Source: Liquidambar formosana
Lineage: Eukaryota; Streptophyta; Magnoliopsida; Saxifragales; Altingiaceae
NCBI GenBank assembly: GCA_039720395.1
Contig: CM077831.1
Span: 31,039,695-31,103,694 of the forward strand
Length of the DNA: 64,000 nt
Direction: 5' to 3'
Positions 20,353-31,960 of this stretch are shown in pieces. The position numbers and the translations under genes are program-made. Below the pieces are notes generated by a model that was not told the origin of the DNA, did no database searches, and saw only the letters and a program-made list of their open reading frames with translations. The stretch's first letter is position 1. Every line of letters starts with the position of its first letter.

Positions 20353-22747
20353 ATGTATTCCACTGTAGTCGGGCGTCGGCCTGGCTGTTTTTGTTCTGTT
20401 CTGATTGTATTTTGCTTGGCGCATCCTTTTTGTTGTTAGGTTGTGGAGCTTTTGTGTTAGGTGTTCTGTTTGTATGGTTCTTTGTATGGACAGTTTCTAT
20501 TTTTCGGATTGAAGTTCTGAATCCAGCCCACCCCACAAAAAATAAAATAAAATAAAAAATGTAGTGGTGTAAATGAACTGAAAGCTGAAAGTGGCATGTT
20601 AATTGATTCATTGACTCTGGCAATTTCTAATCAATTACCCGTAAACCCCTTCATCCAGTTCCCTGCCTCATCCCAGATAAGACCGCCAAAAACCACACGG
20701 TTTGGGTTGGCAAGGGAGCTTCCGTTATATTGAGCTTGGGGAAATGGCACAGACTTATGAACCAAAAAAAAACAAAAAGGGTGGGGAAAGGCAGAGGAGA
20801 CCAAAATTTGTTTGGAGGTGGAAGGGTCTCTGTGCGTATGAGGGAGGGCCCACATATAACACCAAGTAAAATTCCAACATCAGTCTGATGGACCTTTTTG
20901 TTTCCACTGGAGGTAATTTGGCTATGTTTTTTCTTGATTAGTGTAGGAAGTTTTTCGAATGCATTCTAGGTGTTTGGTTTATTGCCTGAGTCGGGTGCAT
21001 TTGGTAGAAAGTCTAGTTTCCGCCGTTGTTGTCTCAGTGGAATGCAGTGTGTCTAGTTCTGTTTTGTGGGTGTGTTAGTGGCTGTTGTTCTTATGGTGAA
21101 CTGAGTTCTCTTTAATTCTAATAAGATTTTCTTTGCCCATCAACCAAAAAAAAAAAATCCAACCCCAGTCCATAGGCTAGATTCTTGCCAAACCCTTTTC
21201 TAAACTGCTAGCATCTGTTACCACTAGCTATAACTTTTGTGTGGTACCAATTGGAAACAATAGAAATTTAGAAGAAGAAAAATTAAAGGAGAAAGTACTA
21301 GATATTCATGCCTTCACCTGAGGATTGGAGGGGCCATATGTTGTTTTCAAATGTAAAAGATCACAATTCTGACGCTGCATCGCCATTCGCCACTGTTGTA
21401 AGTCATCTTTCTTCGAGGGCATGGGTGACTCTGTACTCGCCTACTCGAGGCCTGTCCCTTTCGATGGAGGGGTGTTTCTCTGTAACAATAGTCCATCAAA
21501 AAGAATTAAGAGAAAAAGAAACACGGACTGTCTCCTTTCACACGGACTGTCTACTCCCTTGCGTGTGAATGTGGAAATTTCATGGCTTCTGAAAAGTCAA
21601 CGTGTCGTAGAACCAAGTCCAATCCTCCTCTCTCTCCTCTTCTTTTTTTGCCTTTTTCATTCACTAAACTTGATTGAAAATTGTTCTTTGTGGCTCATGT
21701 GACAGACACATCCTACATAGTTGCACAATGTTTGTATGGAGAAATCATTGACTTCCAATGATAAAGCCTAGAATCATTTGACCACTAGCTGTTTGGGACA
21801 GGTGACATGACACCAACCATAGGGAAACTCTATTCATAATATATTATTGTAGTGGTTTTTAACCATCTAATAACTAATATTTTTCCTGCATTGCTCTAGC
21901 CACATAAATTTTTTTTAAAAACTTTATTCTATTTTTTATAAGGTGGATTAGGTTTTTTTGATAAGCATATAAGGTGGATTAGATAGTTGAATCTGTCAAA
22001 CTGGCGTGCATTGCTAATTGAAGGGATTCGAACTTTTAATCTATCATAATCCTTATCATTTACTCCACCATCCCTCATCATTAGGTGAATTTAGTGGTGG
22101 GCACCGAACATTTCTTAAATGATGAACTAGGAACAACTTCCTTTTACAGTGTCTGCCGGGGTATTGAGAATGTGGTATTGCTTCACGTAGTCTCAGTCTC
22201 AGTAGGATTTGGAAAACCTAACTCCAATATGAGTTGAGAAGTATCCTGAGAAGGCCCCTTATAATATAAAGCTAGTCCCATTCTACTCTTCTCTCAATGC
22301 TTTATATTATAGCAGTATATAACAGTTTTAATTTTTTTTGCAATACACATATATAGCTATATATTAGTATATAATTTGGTCCAAAAATTATACTTGACTC
22401 TTCCCAAAACTAAAATTGAATCTTACGGAGTATTATATTTCTCCTTCTTAAATGGTGAAATTTTTTTTCGGTTCAGGCTTTGATCCTCCCAACATCCCTG
22501 CACTATGCTCACCGCGTGGCTAGTTCTCCTTGTGCTCACCGCGTAGCTGTGTGAAACCTCCTCGACTCTGAAATCAAGTCAAGGTCCACCAAATCCAAGC
22601 CTAAGGAACCCATTATTATTTTCCTTGTACCCGAGAAGTCATGTCCTTGAAGCTTCCTCTAGATGCAGCTAGTTGACTCCATTGACAAAAATAATTAGTT
22701 TAAATAAAAAATTGTAGAAGAAAGACTAGTTCCTCACCCTGTTACTG
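20353..22747. other. Intergenic between PGG-C1 and PGG-C2
   Basis: Begins with the PGG-C1 3' region, which shares CTCTGGCAATTTCTAATCAA-like sequence (near 20616) with the PGG-C2 3' flank near 23600. It contains a LINE-like tail at 20887-21157. Frames at 21308-21702 are short and unrecognised. About 22470-22600 carries a GCTCACCGCG-type stretch and promoter-like sequence related to the PGG-A upstream regions (ACTCTGAAATCAAGTCAAGG). No other gene seen. Confidence 0.45.
20887..21157 (+). mobile_element. 5'-truncated LINE-like 3' end with poly(A)
   Basis: A GT-rich segment ends GAGTTCTCTTTAATTCTAAT, then AAGATTTTCTTTGCCCATCA and a 12-A run, a typical plant L1 3' end. Possible target duplication TCCAACATCAGTC (about 20874) and TCCAACCCCAGTC (after the A-run), two mismatches. 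No reverse-transcriptase sequence remains. Confidence 0.45.
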
Positions 22748-22756
22748 TATATATAA
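22748..22756 (+). promoter_or_regulatory. TATA box of PGG-C2
   Basis: TATATATAA lies 46 bp before the ATG, giving a very short leader if transcription starts about 30 bp downstream. Inference from sequence only. Confidence 0.5.
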
Positions 22757-22801
22757 CTGGAGGGATAGGCTTAATCAGTATTCATAGCTTATGAAAAAAA
22801 A

Positions 22802-23374
22802 ATGGCTAACCCGCCACACCCACCTCAAAATCCTGGGAAGAGATGGTTCGAGTACTTCCAGTATGATGAACACAAGGACACGCCAAGCGACGCCCGAAAT
22901 GTGCTGTTAGTGGTTGCTGCTCTAATTGCTGCCGTGACATTTCAAGCCGGGGTGAACCCACCGGGGGGCGTCTGGCAAGATGATGGCAAGGGACATACTG
23001 CAGGGAGGGCAATTTATGGGGCTCAAGGAAGAGCCTTCTATGTTTTCTTGGTATCAAACACCTTGGCCCTTTCGACGTCCATCCTTGTCCTGGTATCTCT
23101 CACGTACAGGTTTCCATTCCATTTTGAAGTATGGGTGGCCACTGTTTCAATGATGGTCACTTACGGGTCGGCCATTTTTGCAGTCACGCCCGATGAAGCC
23201 GTCAAGTTTCGCTACATCTTGGCTGCAGCTGCTGTGCCTTTTATAGTCCGGTGTTTGATTCAGGTTTTCAACAGTTATAGAGCTACAAGAAGTCAATGCC
23301 ACCCATTCCACCCATTTCAAGCGTTCCATGGTATATTTCAGGAGGCAAAAACCAAATTGGGTTCTTGTTGTTAA
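22802..23374 (+). CDS. PGG-C2: PGG-domain membrane protein, 190 aa
   Basis: Single exon, intact, starting after an A-run as in PGG-C1. A short Pro-rich N-terminus (MANPPHPPQNPG) replaces the minisatellite. Then KRWFEYFQYDEHKDTPSDA, helix 1 (33-51), NPPGG (52-56), three more hydrophobic helices and RCLIQVFNSYR. The C-terminus is extended by about 28 residues rich in His, Pro and Phe (CHPFHPFQAFHGIF) ending GSCC, which PGG-C1 lacks; the Cys pair at the very end might be lipidated (speculative). Closely related to PGG-C1 across the membrane domain, consistent with a tandem duplicate. Probable membrane protein of unknown role. Confidence 0.88.
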   Translation: MANPPHPPQNPGKRWFEYFQYDEHKDTPSDARNVLLVVAALIAAVTFQAGVNPPGGVWQDDGKGHTAGRAIYGAQGRAFYVFLVSNTLALSTSILVLVSLTYRFPFHFEVWVATVSMMVTYGSAIFAVTPDEAVKFRYILAAAAVPFIVRCLIQVFNSYRATRSQCHPFHPFQAFHGIFQEAKTKLGSCC

Positions 23375-24692
23375 TCAATTTCCATTCTTTCATTTTTCCC
23401 TTTGTCTTTGTATGTCTAAGAAATTTTTTTTTTCTTTTTGGTACGCTTTTTCTTAAGTTAAAAGGAGAGGTCCTCATTCTTTGTCTTGGTAAAATTAGGA
23501 GAGGAATGCAAACACGAGACCAAAAAAGGCTTGAAAAGAAATTTGTACTTGCTTATGTTAAAGCAGCTCAGGAAGGGTTCACCAATGTTGATTGATTATT
23601 GGTTCTGGCAATTTCTAATTAGTATGATTTAGTCAATTTCACTATAAGTCATGTCAAAGAGGGTACTAAATTTTCACACTCGCAGAATTAGGGCCTGTTT
23701 TGATCGATTTTCAAGTTAAGGGTACAAAATTAAAAATAAACCTAAAATTTATACTTCTTCCCATTTTTACTTCTTTTACATTCATGTTGGGGAAATGTTT
23801 TTGAACCTCCCCCTAATAGTCTCTAAAAGAACTCCCATGATTGGCGTGAAAATAGATTAGGACTAATGCTGTTAAATCCCATTGTTCTACTTCTGTTTTC
23901 ATGCCACGCCACATTATGAAGTTCTTTTGGGGATGTTAGTTAAAGGGGTCCAATAGATGAGAGTCGTTTGGCCGGAGGTGTGAAATCAGTCCATGTTTAG
24001 ACAGTCTATCACACGCCTCAGTCAATGAGTTATTCCCCCTCTTTATGATACTGTTGTAGAAGGGGGGAAGTTTTCTTCCAAAACGGTGCGTTTTCAGATG
24101 GGCTACAGGACAAAGCGGGGCGTTTTGCTGATCGGAGGACAAAAACGGTGGGAAAAATAGTTCGTTTCACCAGCGGGAGGCATAAACGCTGATGTGAGAT
24201 GTGAGAAGTGAGAACAGATTTTCCCTAAAGAGAAGGCCTGTTCGGTTGCGATGATGCATCACTGAGAACAAAATGTAGACGATATACCACGAAAAAGAAT
24301 TCAACCTGAACGCAGATGTGGAGCTTCGTCGGCAATCCAAATACGGCAAAGCACTCACCCAATTACAGCAGATCTGGAGCTTCGTCGGCTACGAGGGTAG
24401 CGATTTCATGGCTGCGTAGATGGTAGAGCACCATTGAACGAAGATCCATCAGATCTGGTTGGTATGGGAAGAAGATGTGTATTAACAAAGCCCTAGATTG
24501 AGAGAGAGAGAGAGAGAGACAAGAGAGAAGAGAGAGAGAGAGAGAGAGCGCCAGAGAGACGAGTGTTACCTGATGATGACAACGGAGACGGAGACGGCGG
24601 AAGGCGAAGGACGGTGACGGTGGAGACTGGAGGGTCCCAATCGCGGGAGAGAGAGGCTGATGGTGTGAATGTGAGATACTCAGATATATATA
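23375..24692. other. PGG-C2 3' flank and intergenic sequence
   Basis: About 23390-23600 is related to the 3' flank of PGG-B (shared CTTGGTAAAATTAGGAG/GTTTTGGTAAAGTAAAAC-type stretch and CCAATGTTGATTGATT), so C- and B-type genes share downstream sequence. 24497-24545 is a (GA)n-rich tract after GCAGATCTGGAGCTTCGTCG, a sequence that partly repeats about 60 bp earlier (GTGGAGCTTCGTCGGC). It could be the leader of a host gene displaced by the neighbouring transposon, but no gene was recognised. Confidence 0.4.
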
Positions 24693-26525
24693 GGGTAAAT
24701 GACGTTTAATACCATGAACTTTATACCAAATGTCAATTTGGTCCATAAACTCATACATTGCACGATTTTAGGATAATTTTAAAATTTTTGATTCAATGTA
24801 AGCCAATCAATAACGTCTGTCACTTAAGGTTAATGGAATAGCACGTGACCAACACGTGCGTGCTTAGTTGACACACACACGTGGCAGCAAATGATGCAAA
24901 CGATGTCATTTGAAGCTGAAAAAAATTAAAACACAAATAAACAAATAAACAAAACAACAAAAAAAAGAAAAAAAAAAAAAGGAAAAAGGATGTTGTTAAT
25001 CATCCTCGCCGGGTATCTCCTTCGCCGAAGAGGATAAAGGGCTCGCCGGGGTATCTCCTTTGCCTAAAAAAAATGGAAGTAAAGAAGGGTGAAGAAAAAT
25101 GGATGGGATGAAGAAAAAACGGGAGCAAGTTGTTGCAGCGACACGACCTTCATCAATTGGGATGAAGATGGAGAGGCTAACGTGGTGAGGGTTTGGAGAA
25201 ACAATACTAGATCTGAAAAATGGATGGGTCTGGTAAGGGGCTTTGCCGTCGTAAAGGGCTTTGTCGCCGGTAAAGGGCTTTGCTGTCTCTTTCTTTTCTC
25301 TCTGTGTTTTTTTTTTTTTTTTTTCATCTGCTCTGTTTAGAGGCAGCCATGGCCGTCGTCCGCCTTGTTGTCGTCGGCTCCCCTGGTCCTCGTTGCTATC
25401 CTCGTCCTCATCTCCTCCTAGATCTACACCACGCCTCCCATTTGCGAACCAATTGTCGGCCCCATCGCCATCCTCATCCTCATCTCCTCCCAGATCTACA
25501 TCACAGTGGCGTTGTGGGTAATGGGTAAAGGGGTTTGAGATTTTGAAGATGATGGTTGGGGGGGGGGGAAAAAAACAAACAGTGGTTGAATGGGTATGGG
25601 ATGATGAAGATGATAATTTATAAATCAAACAGAACCAAACTCATTACCCTATGTATCGTGTCTTTTCTTTTCTAATCCTTTTCTCCATTTTCCCAGCACC
25701 CAAACAGAGCATTATTAGGTATTTTGAAAACGAAAACAAAAACCATTACAGGTTTACCTCTACACAAATCCTCCTGAAATGAGAACTCCTCGATGTTATC
25801 ATCACCATTACAATGCACCTTCGGCGATTCTCGCTTGGGGACAGACGCAGACCAGGTGGTGAGTCATCGTCTTCGGGCGTACAGAAGTTTCCATTGGTCG
25901 AAGCATCTGGAGCTCCTTTGGGTGTAACTGTAGAGTCTTCTTTGGGAGAAAATGGGGGCTCCGAATCGAAATCGAGTTCGAGAGAGAACGATGGAGCTTC
26001 GAAATCCGCCATTGAAATGCAGAGAGAGAAATTTATATTTATATTTTTTTAATTTTTTGTTTTGCTGTGAGATGATGAAAAAAATGCAAAGAAAATTTTT
26101 GGGGTGCTAGATTTGTGCTAGATTTTTCTTCACCCTTCTTTACTTCCGTTTTTTTCCGGCGAAGGAGATACCCGGCGAGCCCTTTATCCTCTTCGGCGAA
26201 GGAGATACCCAGCGAGGATGATGAACAACATCCTTTTTTTTTTTTTTTTTTTTTTTTTTCTGTTGTTTTGTTTATTTGTTTATTTGTGTTTTAATTTTTT
26301 TGGCTTCAAACGACATCGTTTGCATCATTTGTTGCCACGTGTATGCCAACTAAGCACGCACTTGTTGGTCACGTGCTATTCTGTTAACCTTAAGTGACGG
26401 ACGTTACTGGTTGGCCTACATTGAATCAAAAATTTTAAAATTGTCATAAAATTGTGCAATGTATGAGTTTATGAACCAAATTGACATTTGGTGTAAAGTT
26501 CATGGTATTAAAACATCATTTACCC
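24693..26525. mobile_element. Mutator-type hairpin element with captured sequence, 1833 bp
   Basis: The left end GGGTAAATGACGTTTAATAC and the right end (complement GGGTAAATGATGTTTTAATA) begin arms of more than 300 bp, including CCAAATGTCAATTTGGT/ACCAAATTGACATTTGGT and GCCGGGTATCTCCTTCG/CGAAGGAGATACCCGGC. The 9-bp duplication is ATATATATA (24684-24692 and 26526-26534), weakened as evidence by a TA-rich site. The interior has a low-complexity DEDE-rich minus-strand frame (24996-25628) that I do not accept as a gene, and a more convincing captured exon at 25746-26012. No transposase. Confidence 0.83.
25746..26012 (-). pseudogene. Captured host-gene first exon (Pack-MULE cargo)
   Basis: On the minus strand, MADFEAPSFSLELDFDSEPP opens an acidic, Ser/Pro-rich N-terminus. 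The frame degrades after about residue 60, but the alternative frame downstream reads SPKVHCNGDDNIEEFSFQED and meets a donor-like AGAG|GTAAAC at about 25756. This looks like a first exon plus the start of its intron, with one frameshift, copied from a host gene of unidentified function. The acidic N-terminus suggests a nuclear protein (inference). Confidence 0.5.
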
Positions 26526-26538
26526 ATATATATATGTA

Positions 26539-27368
26539 CTAGACGTAAGTGCATCGCACGTGATTATTTTTTAATAATATAAAATATAAATTAAAAAATA
26601 ATTTTTAAAAAATTAGATATTAATATCAATTTGGTTAAATTTTTATTTATAATGAAACTTATACTGAGTAGCATAACTAATTTGAAAAATTTTAAGTTAG
26701 TTACAAATAAATTTATAATATAATAATTTCTAATAATATATAGTAACACAATATTATATTGATTAACCACAAAACTTCAACAATTTGAAATGAAATTTTA
26801 AATAAAAAAAATTAATCATTATTGAAGATATGTGTTGTCACCAATTTACAAAAATGTCATTGCTTAAGAAGTTGAAAGTATTATATTTTGGTAATTGATG
26901 AGTTCAAGTTAAATAAAATAAAATAAGTAAGCTATTTGTACAAATCAAAGTAACATTGATGAATTTCGTAAGTATATCATAATCATGAAATAATCATCAT
27001 ACATGTTATGGAGAAAAATAATGAATTCAAGCTTACCAAATTCTAATCTCTAACGATTAAAAACCAATAAATCTTGCTATTTTCTTTAAAGTTTTGATGG
27101 AAAAACATCTATTCACAATGAAAAAGTTAAAGAATGACCCTACATAGAACTCTAATGAAATATAAAGAGAAATGTTTCCTATATAAGTTAACTACAAGAG
27201 TATAGATGTCTCCTATATAAACTTTACTACAATAGTAGTTGTCATCTATTTAATTACAATAAGATTAAAAGGGTGCAGAAGGATAATTGTGTATTTAAAA
27301 TTTAAAATAAAAGTATATTAGTCAATCAAAAGTTTTTCTCACATTCAACTTTTTATAAGTAGTACAAA
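26539..27368 (-). mobile_element. Non-autonomous Helitron, reverse orientation
   Basis: Read on the minus strand, it starts near 27368 with TTTGTACTACTTATAAAAAG and ends with a hairpin-forming ACGTGCGATGCACTTACGT followed by CTAG (26539-26542). The start deviates from the canonical TC by apparent mutation. The termini resemble the Helitron at 7252-9372. It lies only 13 bp from the Mutator-type element, both at a TA-rich site. No Rep/helicase sequence. Confidence 0.72.
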
Positions 27369-29126
27369 TATATTGAAACCGCTATTACCAATGGCGCTTT
27401 ATCCTATACTAAAAGCAGTGTTAGTAACATCGCTTTTACACGGAATTTTTATTTTTTATTTATTTTTTGCATCAACACTTTTTTGTGGATTTTAAACCAA
27501 AAAACTCTCGTCCATAGGTAAACAAAATAATAATAATAATAATACTATTGACTCAAACTAATTAACTTATGTCGTATTTCTACATATAATAATTTTTTAA
27601 CAATTATACTCAACCTCTAGAAAGTAGACTCAAAACTTGTCCACTCTTGAACAACCTCACAAGTAGCCAGGGACTAAAAGAACCACATTAAACATGTATT
27701 AGTTCTGAAGAAATGGCTATGGTCTCACACATCTTGCTCTTTTGCTCTTCCTTTATTTTTGGTGACCAACATAAGTTGCACCAGAAAATAATTATAAAAA
27801 AAAAGGCGATATTCCATAGGAATATTGGTCCACCACCCTTTTTTTTTAATCTGTTTTTTCGACCTTTTGAAATTACCCAGCTCTCAGGGTCCAGGATTCC
27901 AAATTCACTTCACTTTGTTCTACACCCAAAAAAAAAGTGCGAAACATAATGGAAGTAACGGATTTATGCAAAACAAAATGGAAGGAAAGGATTTATGCGA
28001 AACGTGTTTGACAGAATGCGGTCGTACTCAACGTGAATGGTGTTGTCAGAATTATCACGTGGTATGCATCATATCTACCACATATATCCATTTTAATAGC
28101 AACATGGATCACTCTTATCCTTCATATGTTTTCAAATTTTGTTAATTTATTTATTACTTTAAAATATTTTGAAATTTCATATTTGACACCCCTAAATTCT
28201 TTTAAACCCTTTATTATTCTTTCCCACCACTCTCCGGCCATATGGAATCCCCAACCCTCAAACCCAAATATCTCATTCTCTTTCTCTCAGATTTTTTTTC
28301 TCTATTTTATAGATGGAGTATAAACTTTTGCAATTTTTTCTATCTCAAGACAACAAGACAAGAGAAAATATTTAAACTAAACCTAAGAATTTTTTAATAT
28401 TCACTAAACTTGATTCCTAGTTTTGTCCATGGTTACAACTTACAAGTAGGGCTGTTCAAAGGACCTACAAAAACTGATCAATCCACCTAATCCAAACCGA
28501 CCCGTGCTCTACAGGGCTCCCAAATGACTTGGTGGGTGGGTAATGACTAATGAGTTTGTTTTTAATTTTTATGTGGGTTTGTGGGCAGATTGTGGGTGTG
28601 CAATTGAAAAACCAATTATAATCCGTCCGCTCACATAGTGTCATTAAGTAATGATAGCAAGATAAAAATGGTTAAATAACAATCAAATTAAAAACACCCA
28701 AAGTTGTTTCTTCTAAATTTTTATATTTTTCATTTTTCATTGTTATTCTTGTAAAATTTACACAATGTACAAAATATATGGCTAAGTAATTTGCAAAAAC
28801 AAAAAGGAAAATGAAAAACAAGGAACAAGACTCAATTAAAAGCCTAATCCCCCAACCTATCCACAATTCACCCACCAATCCAATATGGAGTATGGGTTGA
28901 AACCGTCCGACTATGTGGACGTATGCAGATGAAAAATTATTTCATCTGATATCATACGGGTGGATTGCATATGATTCCCAAACCTTATCTGATCCGACTC
29001 GTGACCATCCTACAAGTGAGACGGTACTATTAGGCTTCTGAGTCCACACCACCTATCAAAGCTTTATTGCAGTGACGAAATCGAATCTAAGTACAAACTT
29101 AAATGTCATCCTGACGCCTGTTTCCC
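27369..29126. other. Intergenic upstream of PGG-A1
   Basis: AT-rich with no recognisable gene. Contains the hAT-type MITE at 28449-29010. Homology with the PGG-A2 and PGG-A3 upstream regions begins only around 29078 (GCAGTGACGAAATCGAATCT), so PGG-A1 lacks the ankyrin-derived promoter module carried by copies 2 and 3. Confidence 0.45.
28449..29010. mobile_element. hAT-type MITE, 562 bp
   Basis: Ends GGGCTGTTCAAAGG and a right end closing CGTGACCATCC are imperfect inverse complements. It is flanked by an 8-bp duplication TACAAGTA/TACAAGTG (28441-28448 and 29011-29018, one mismatch). The interior is AT-rich without coding capacity. Confidence 0.65.
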
Positions 29127-29135
29127 TATTTAAGG
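29127..29135 (+). promoter_or_regulatory. TATA-like box of PGG-A1
   Basis: TATTTAAGG about 140 bp before the ATG, in a block (TTTCCCTATTTAAGGCTTCT) conserved at PGG-A2 and PGG-A3. Likely the core promoter; inference. Confidence 0.5.
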
Positions 29136-29274
29136 CTTCTCCTCCAAGAGGTTCTAAATAAACAGAGTAAAACCTTGTTTTCTCCACTTAGAAACTCTTA
29201 TAGGCAAGGTCTTTTTATCTTTAAAATCAACTCAACCGCGCGCTTGCTCTCAATTTTTTATTTTAAAAGAAAAA

Positions 29275-29823
29275 ATGTCTACCCCATCTGAAAACAATGG
29301 GGGATTCGGTTTCAGAATCCCCAAAAACCTGAAACAAATAATAATCCCAACCTCTCGCCGTTCTCTTCATCCTGATGTGTTGAAGAGCGAAAACCGAAAT
29401 GTACTCTTGGTGGCCACAACACTGATTGCCACTGTGACATTTCAAGCTGGAGTCACCCCTCCCGGAGGATGTTGGCAACAAACTGATGCGGAGAAAGGAA
29501 TCTATGCAGGACGGTCCATTTTCTCTGCTGAGAAAGTACCATTCCACGTTTTCTTGATCTTTAACACATTGGCTTTTATCTCCTCCATCTTCCTATTGTT
29601 GTTGCTCACTTTTGGGTTCCCTTTTTTCTTGGAAGTGTTCATTGCCTCGGTTTCAATGGTCATCACTTATGCCTCCGCCGTTTATGCTGTTACGCCCTAT
29701 GAAGACATGCAGTTTCGCCTCATCTTCATCTCTGCCGCCGCGCCTATGCTTATACGTTTATTGATATCCTTGATTTGTCGCCAAATTAACAGGATGTTCA
29801 AAACTATTAATATATCAGGTTGA
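29275..29823 (+). CDS. PGG-A1: PGG-domain membrane protein, 182 aa
   Basis: Single exon, intact; the ATG after an A-run is conserved in all three A copies. Residues 1-40 are polar (MSTPSENNGGFGFRIPK, then SRRSLHPDVLKSENR). Helix 1 is at 42-59, the diagnostic PPGG at 62-65, a short hydrophilic loop CWQQTDAEKGIYAGR at 66-80, and helices 2-4 at about 90-112, 119-139 and 149-169, with a Lys/Arg-containing tail ending NISG. This matches the PGG module of ankyrin-PGG proteins but is encoded alone. Probable four-pass membrane protein; function unknown. The 3' region carries a CTG-rich stretch and T-rich tracts also found in the other copies. Confidence 0.88.
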   Translation: MSTPSENNGGFGFRIPKNLKQIIIPTSRRSLHPDVLKSENRNVLLVATTLIATVTFQAGVTPPGGCWQQTDAEKGIYAGRSIFSAEKVPFHVFLIFNTLAFISSIFLLLLLTFGFPFFLEVFIASVSMVITYASAVYAVTPYEDMQFRLIFISAAAPMLIRLLISLICRQINRMFKTINISG

Positions 29824-31951
29824 TTGAAGTTGAAGTTGGTGTGAGCCTCCCCCAGTTCCTTTCATGCAATGCCTTTTTTCATTTTTTCGTTTTTCCTTTT
29901 TTCTTGAGGGTGGGTGGAGTGGTTTTCTTTTTTAGTTTGTTGCTGTTTTTTGTTTTTATCTTTTTTGCTAGGGATTGTTGCTTTTGTTACTGCTGCTGCT
30001 GCTTTTTATGAGTTTGAAAGTATGTGGATTTAGTTTTATTTTTAAAAAAACACTAGAAGTGACAGCTTAATTACTCTTTTAATTCTTAGTTATGCTGGTA
30101 ATACATGACTCCATGATCGAGGGCTTGAGTTAAAAGTGAGGTTTATTTTTATTAAAAATATAGTCAGGCAGAAATAATTATTTCAAAATTTTCGAATGCA
30201 TCCAAACAATATTAATCGCATTTTTTTTTTGGAATTATAGATCTAAAGAGTTTGAATTCCCTCGAGAGTTTAAACATTTTTAATATGAAGTAATTTTTTT
30301 CACACTGTCCCTCCCTCTCCACCATATGATTAAAAATAGAAAGATATAAATGAAAAATCCTAAAGTAGTTAAAGAATAGCTAATATGCTTGGATTACAAA
30401 ATTGAGTAACTAACTAGCTATTTTAATAAATACGGAATATCATTTTTCTAGTTAAAGTAATTAAAAAATACTAGTGTCCTGAGAGGAGTTAAGATTTGGT
30501 GTTGTGCACATCTAAGGACTAGTGTATTCAGTTGCGTCTGTTGTGCACCATAGCCGGCAACCCACCAACCCTTGGATCTGCAAAGCACCAAATGCGAGCT
30601 TTTCTGGGAGTTATAAATACCCATGTTTCCCAAGGAGCCTGGGATCTCATCAAAGTGCCAACATTCAGTCATGCTTCTATCTAGATAAGGCCCATTTATA
30701 TACTAAACATACCAGATGGATATGCATATTCAAAATACGGAGTACAAGATATATGCAAAATGCAGGTGACTTTGTGAAGTGCTACCATAGCTTTAAGACG
30801 TCTAATTGATGACAAGAATAGATATGGGCCACTGGCCATTTTCCATCAGGGGGTCAAAGGATACAAGGCCTCAAGGCCGCCTTCATTCTTCAGGCTCAAA
30901 ACCTCGATCCACAAGTAACGCAAAAACACCATAGGAAGAATTAATTCCGACTATATGGGATCGGTTACAGTTAGAAAGTACTTCGTATATGGAAAGTACG
31001 AATATTTATTGAAAAATTAGAAAGTGATTTTTTTTTGGGGGGGGGGGGGAGGCTTAGCATGGGTTTTTATATCCTTTCTAATCTCATGGGTTCGTGTAAT
31101 CCCTTATTCCACACGTGTGTGTCGTGTAATTGACTACTTAATTAACCACCCTAAAACTTGAGGTAGTCTTAATGCATGAATTCATTATGGAAGTGGGATT
31201 TCGAATATAAGACATACAGTTTTTAAAGTGTTTATCCGTCCTTGATTTGTGACTTAAACTTACCTCTTTAGGAGTGATTAGAACTCAACCTACCTAACAA
31301 CATTTGAATGAGATATGCCATGGTTACAAGATTAGTGTAAAATAAAGTATTACCTGAACCTTATACGGAGTAATACTCAAACCTCAGCTCCCCTCCCTCT
31401 CTCCTATCTCAAACTCTGTCCATATGTGCACATGTTGCATGTTCTTCTCAAGAATGAGAACAACTGTCAAATAGACAGTTCCTCATTCCAAAAATAATAA
31501 TAATAATAATACAACAGAATAGCACACTTTGCGTAAATGCTGTCCACATGTGAACATGTTATAAGTTCCCTCTCAAGAATTAGTACAACTGTCAAATAGA
31601 CAAGTCCTCATTACCAAAAATAATAACCCCAACAAAATAGTACACTACTGTACATAATATGATTCTTTTGTCACCTACTCAGATCACCAAGTATGAAAAC
31701 AATGCCACCTATGAACTTTTTTTTTTTTTTTTTTTTTTTTTTGGGGGGTGTGTTTAATGATACGCTGTTTAAATTTGTGGCTCCAAAAGGAGCAATTCTA
31801 ACTTTATTTTATTTTATTTTTTATAAATAAAAGTATCCATTAGAGAAAATATAAAAACTAATTAATGATATAAGAGCCTTTGAGAGCTAGCCATACTGCA
31901 AAGAAGAGACTCCCATCTGTACATACCAAATGATTTCAAATCCAAAACCCA
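29824..31951. other. PGG-A1 3' region and conserved downstream block
   Basis: Conserved in units II and III as a whole. No gene recognised outside the block described at 30448-31020. It includes runs of G (about 31037-31049) and T, and two copies of CAAGAATNAGNACAACTGTC (about 31450 and 31575), a partial tandem repeat kept in all three units. Confidence 0.45.
30448..31020. other. Unidentified conserved block (unit I)
   Basis: Conserved at 44480-45440 and 62307-62880. Plus-strand frames (for example CFYLDKAHLYTKHTRWICIF) and a minus-strand frame (MTECWHFDEIPGSLGNMGIY) are both open in parts and neither is a known family. It may be an old gene fragment or a non-coding transcript. Confidence 0.3.
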
Positions 31952-31960
31952 AAAAGGGTA

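Noticed and set aside
24996..25628. Minus-strand 210-residue open frame rich in Asp/Glu and Lys
   Set aside because: Low-complexity, built from CCTCATCCTCATC-type tandem repeats and A/T runs inside a Mutator-type element; no family motif.
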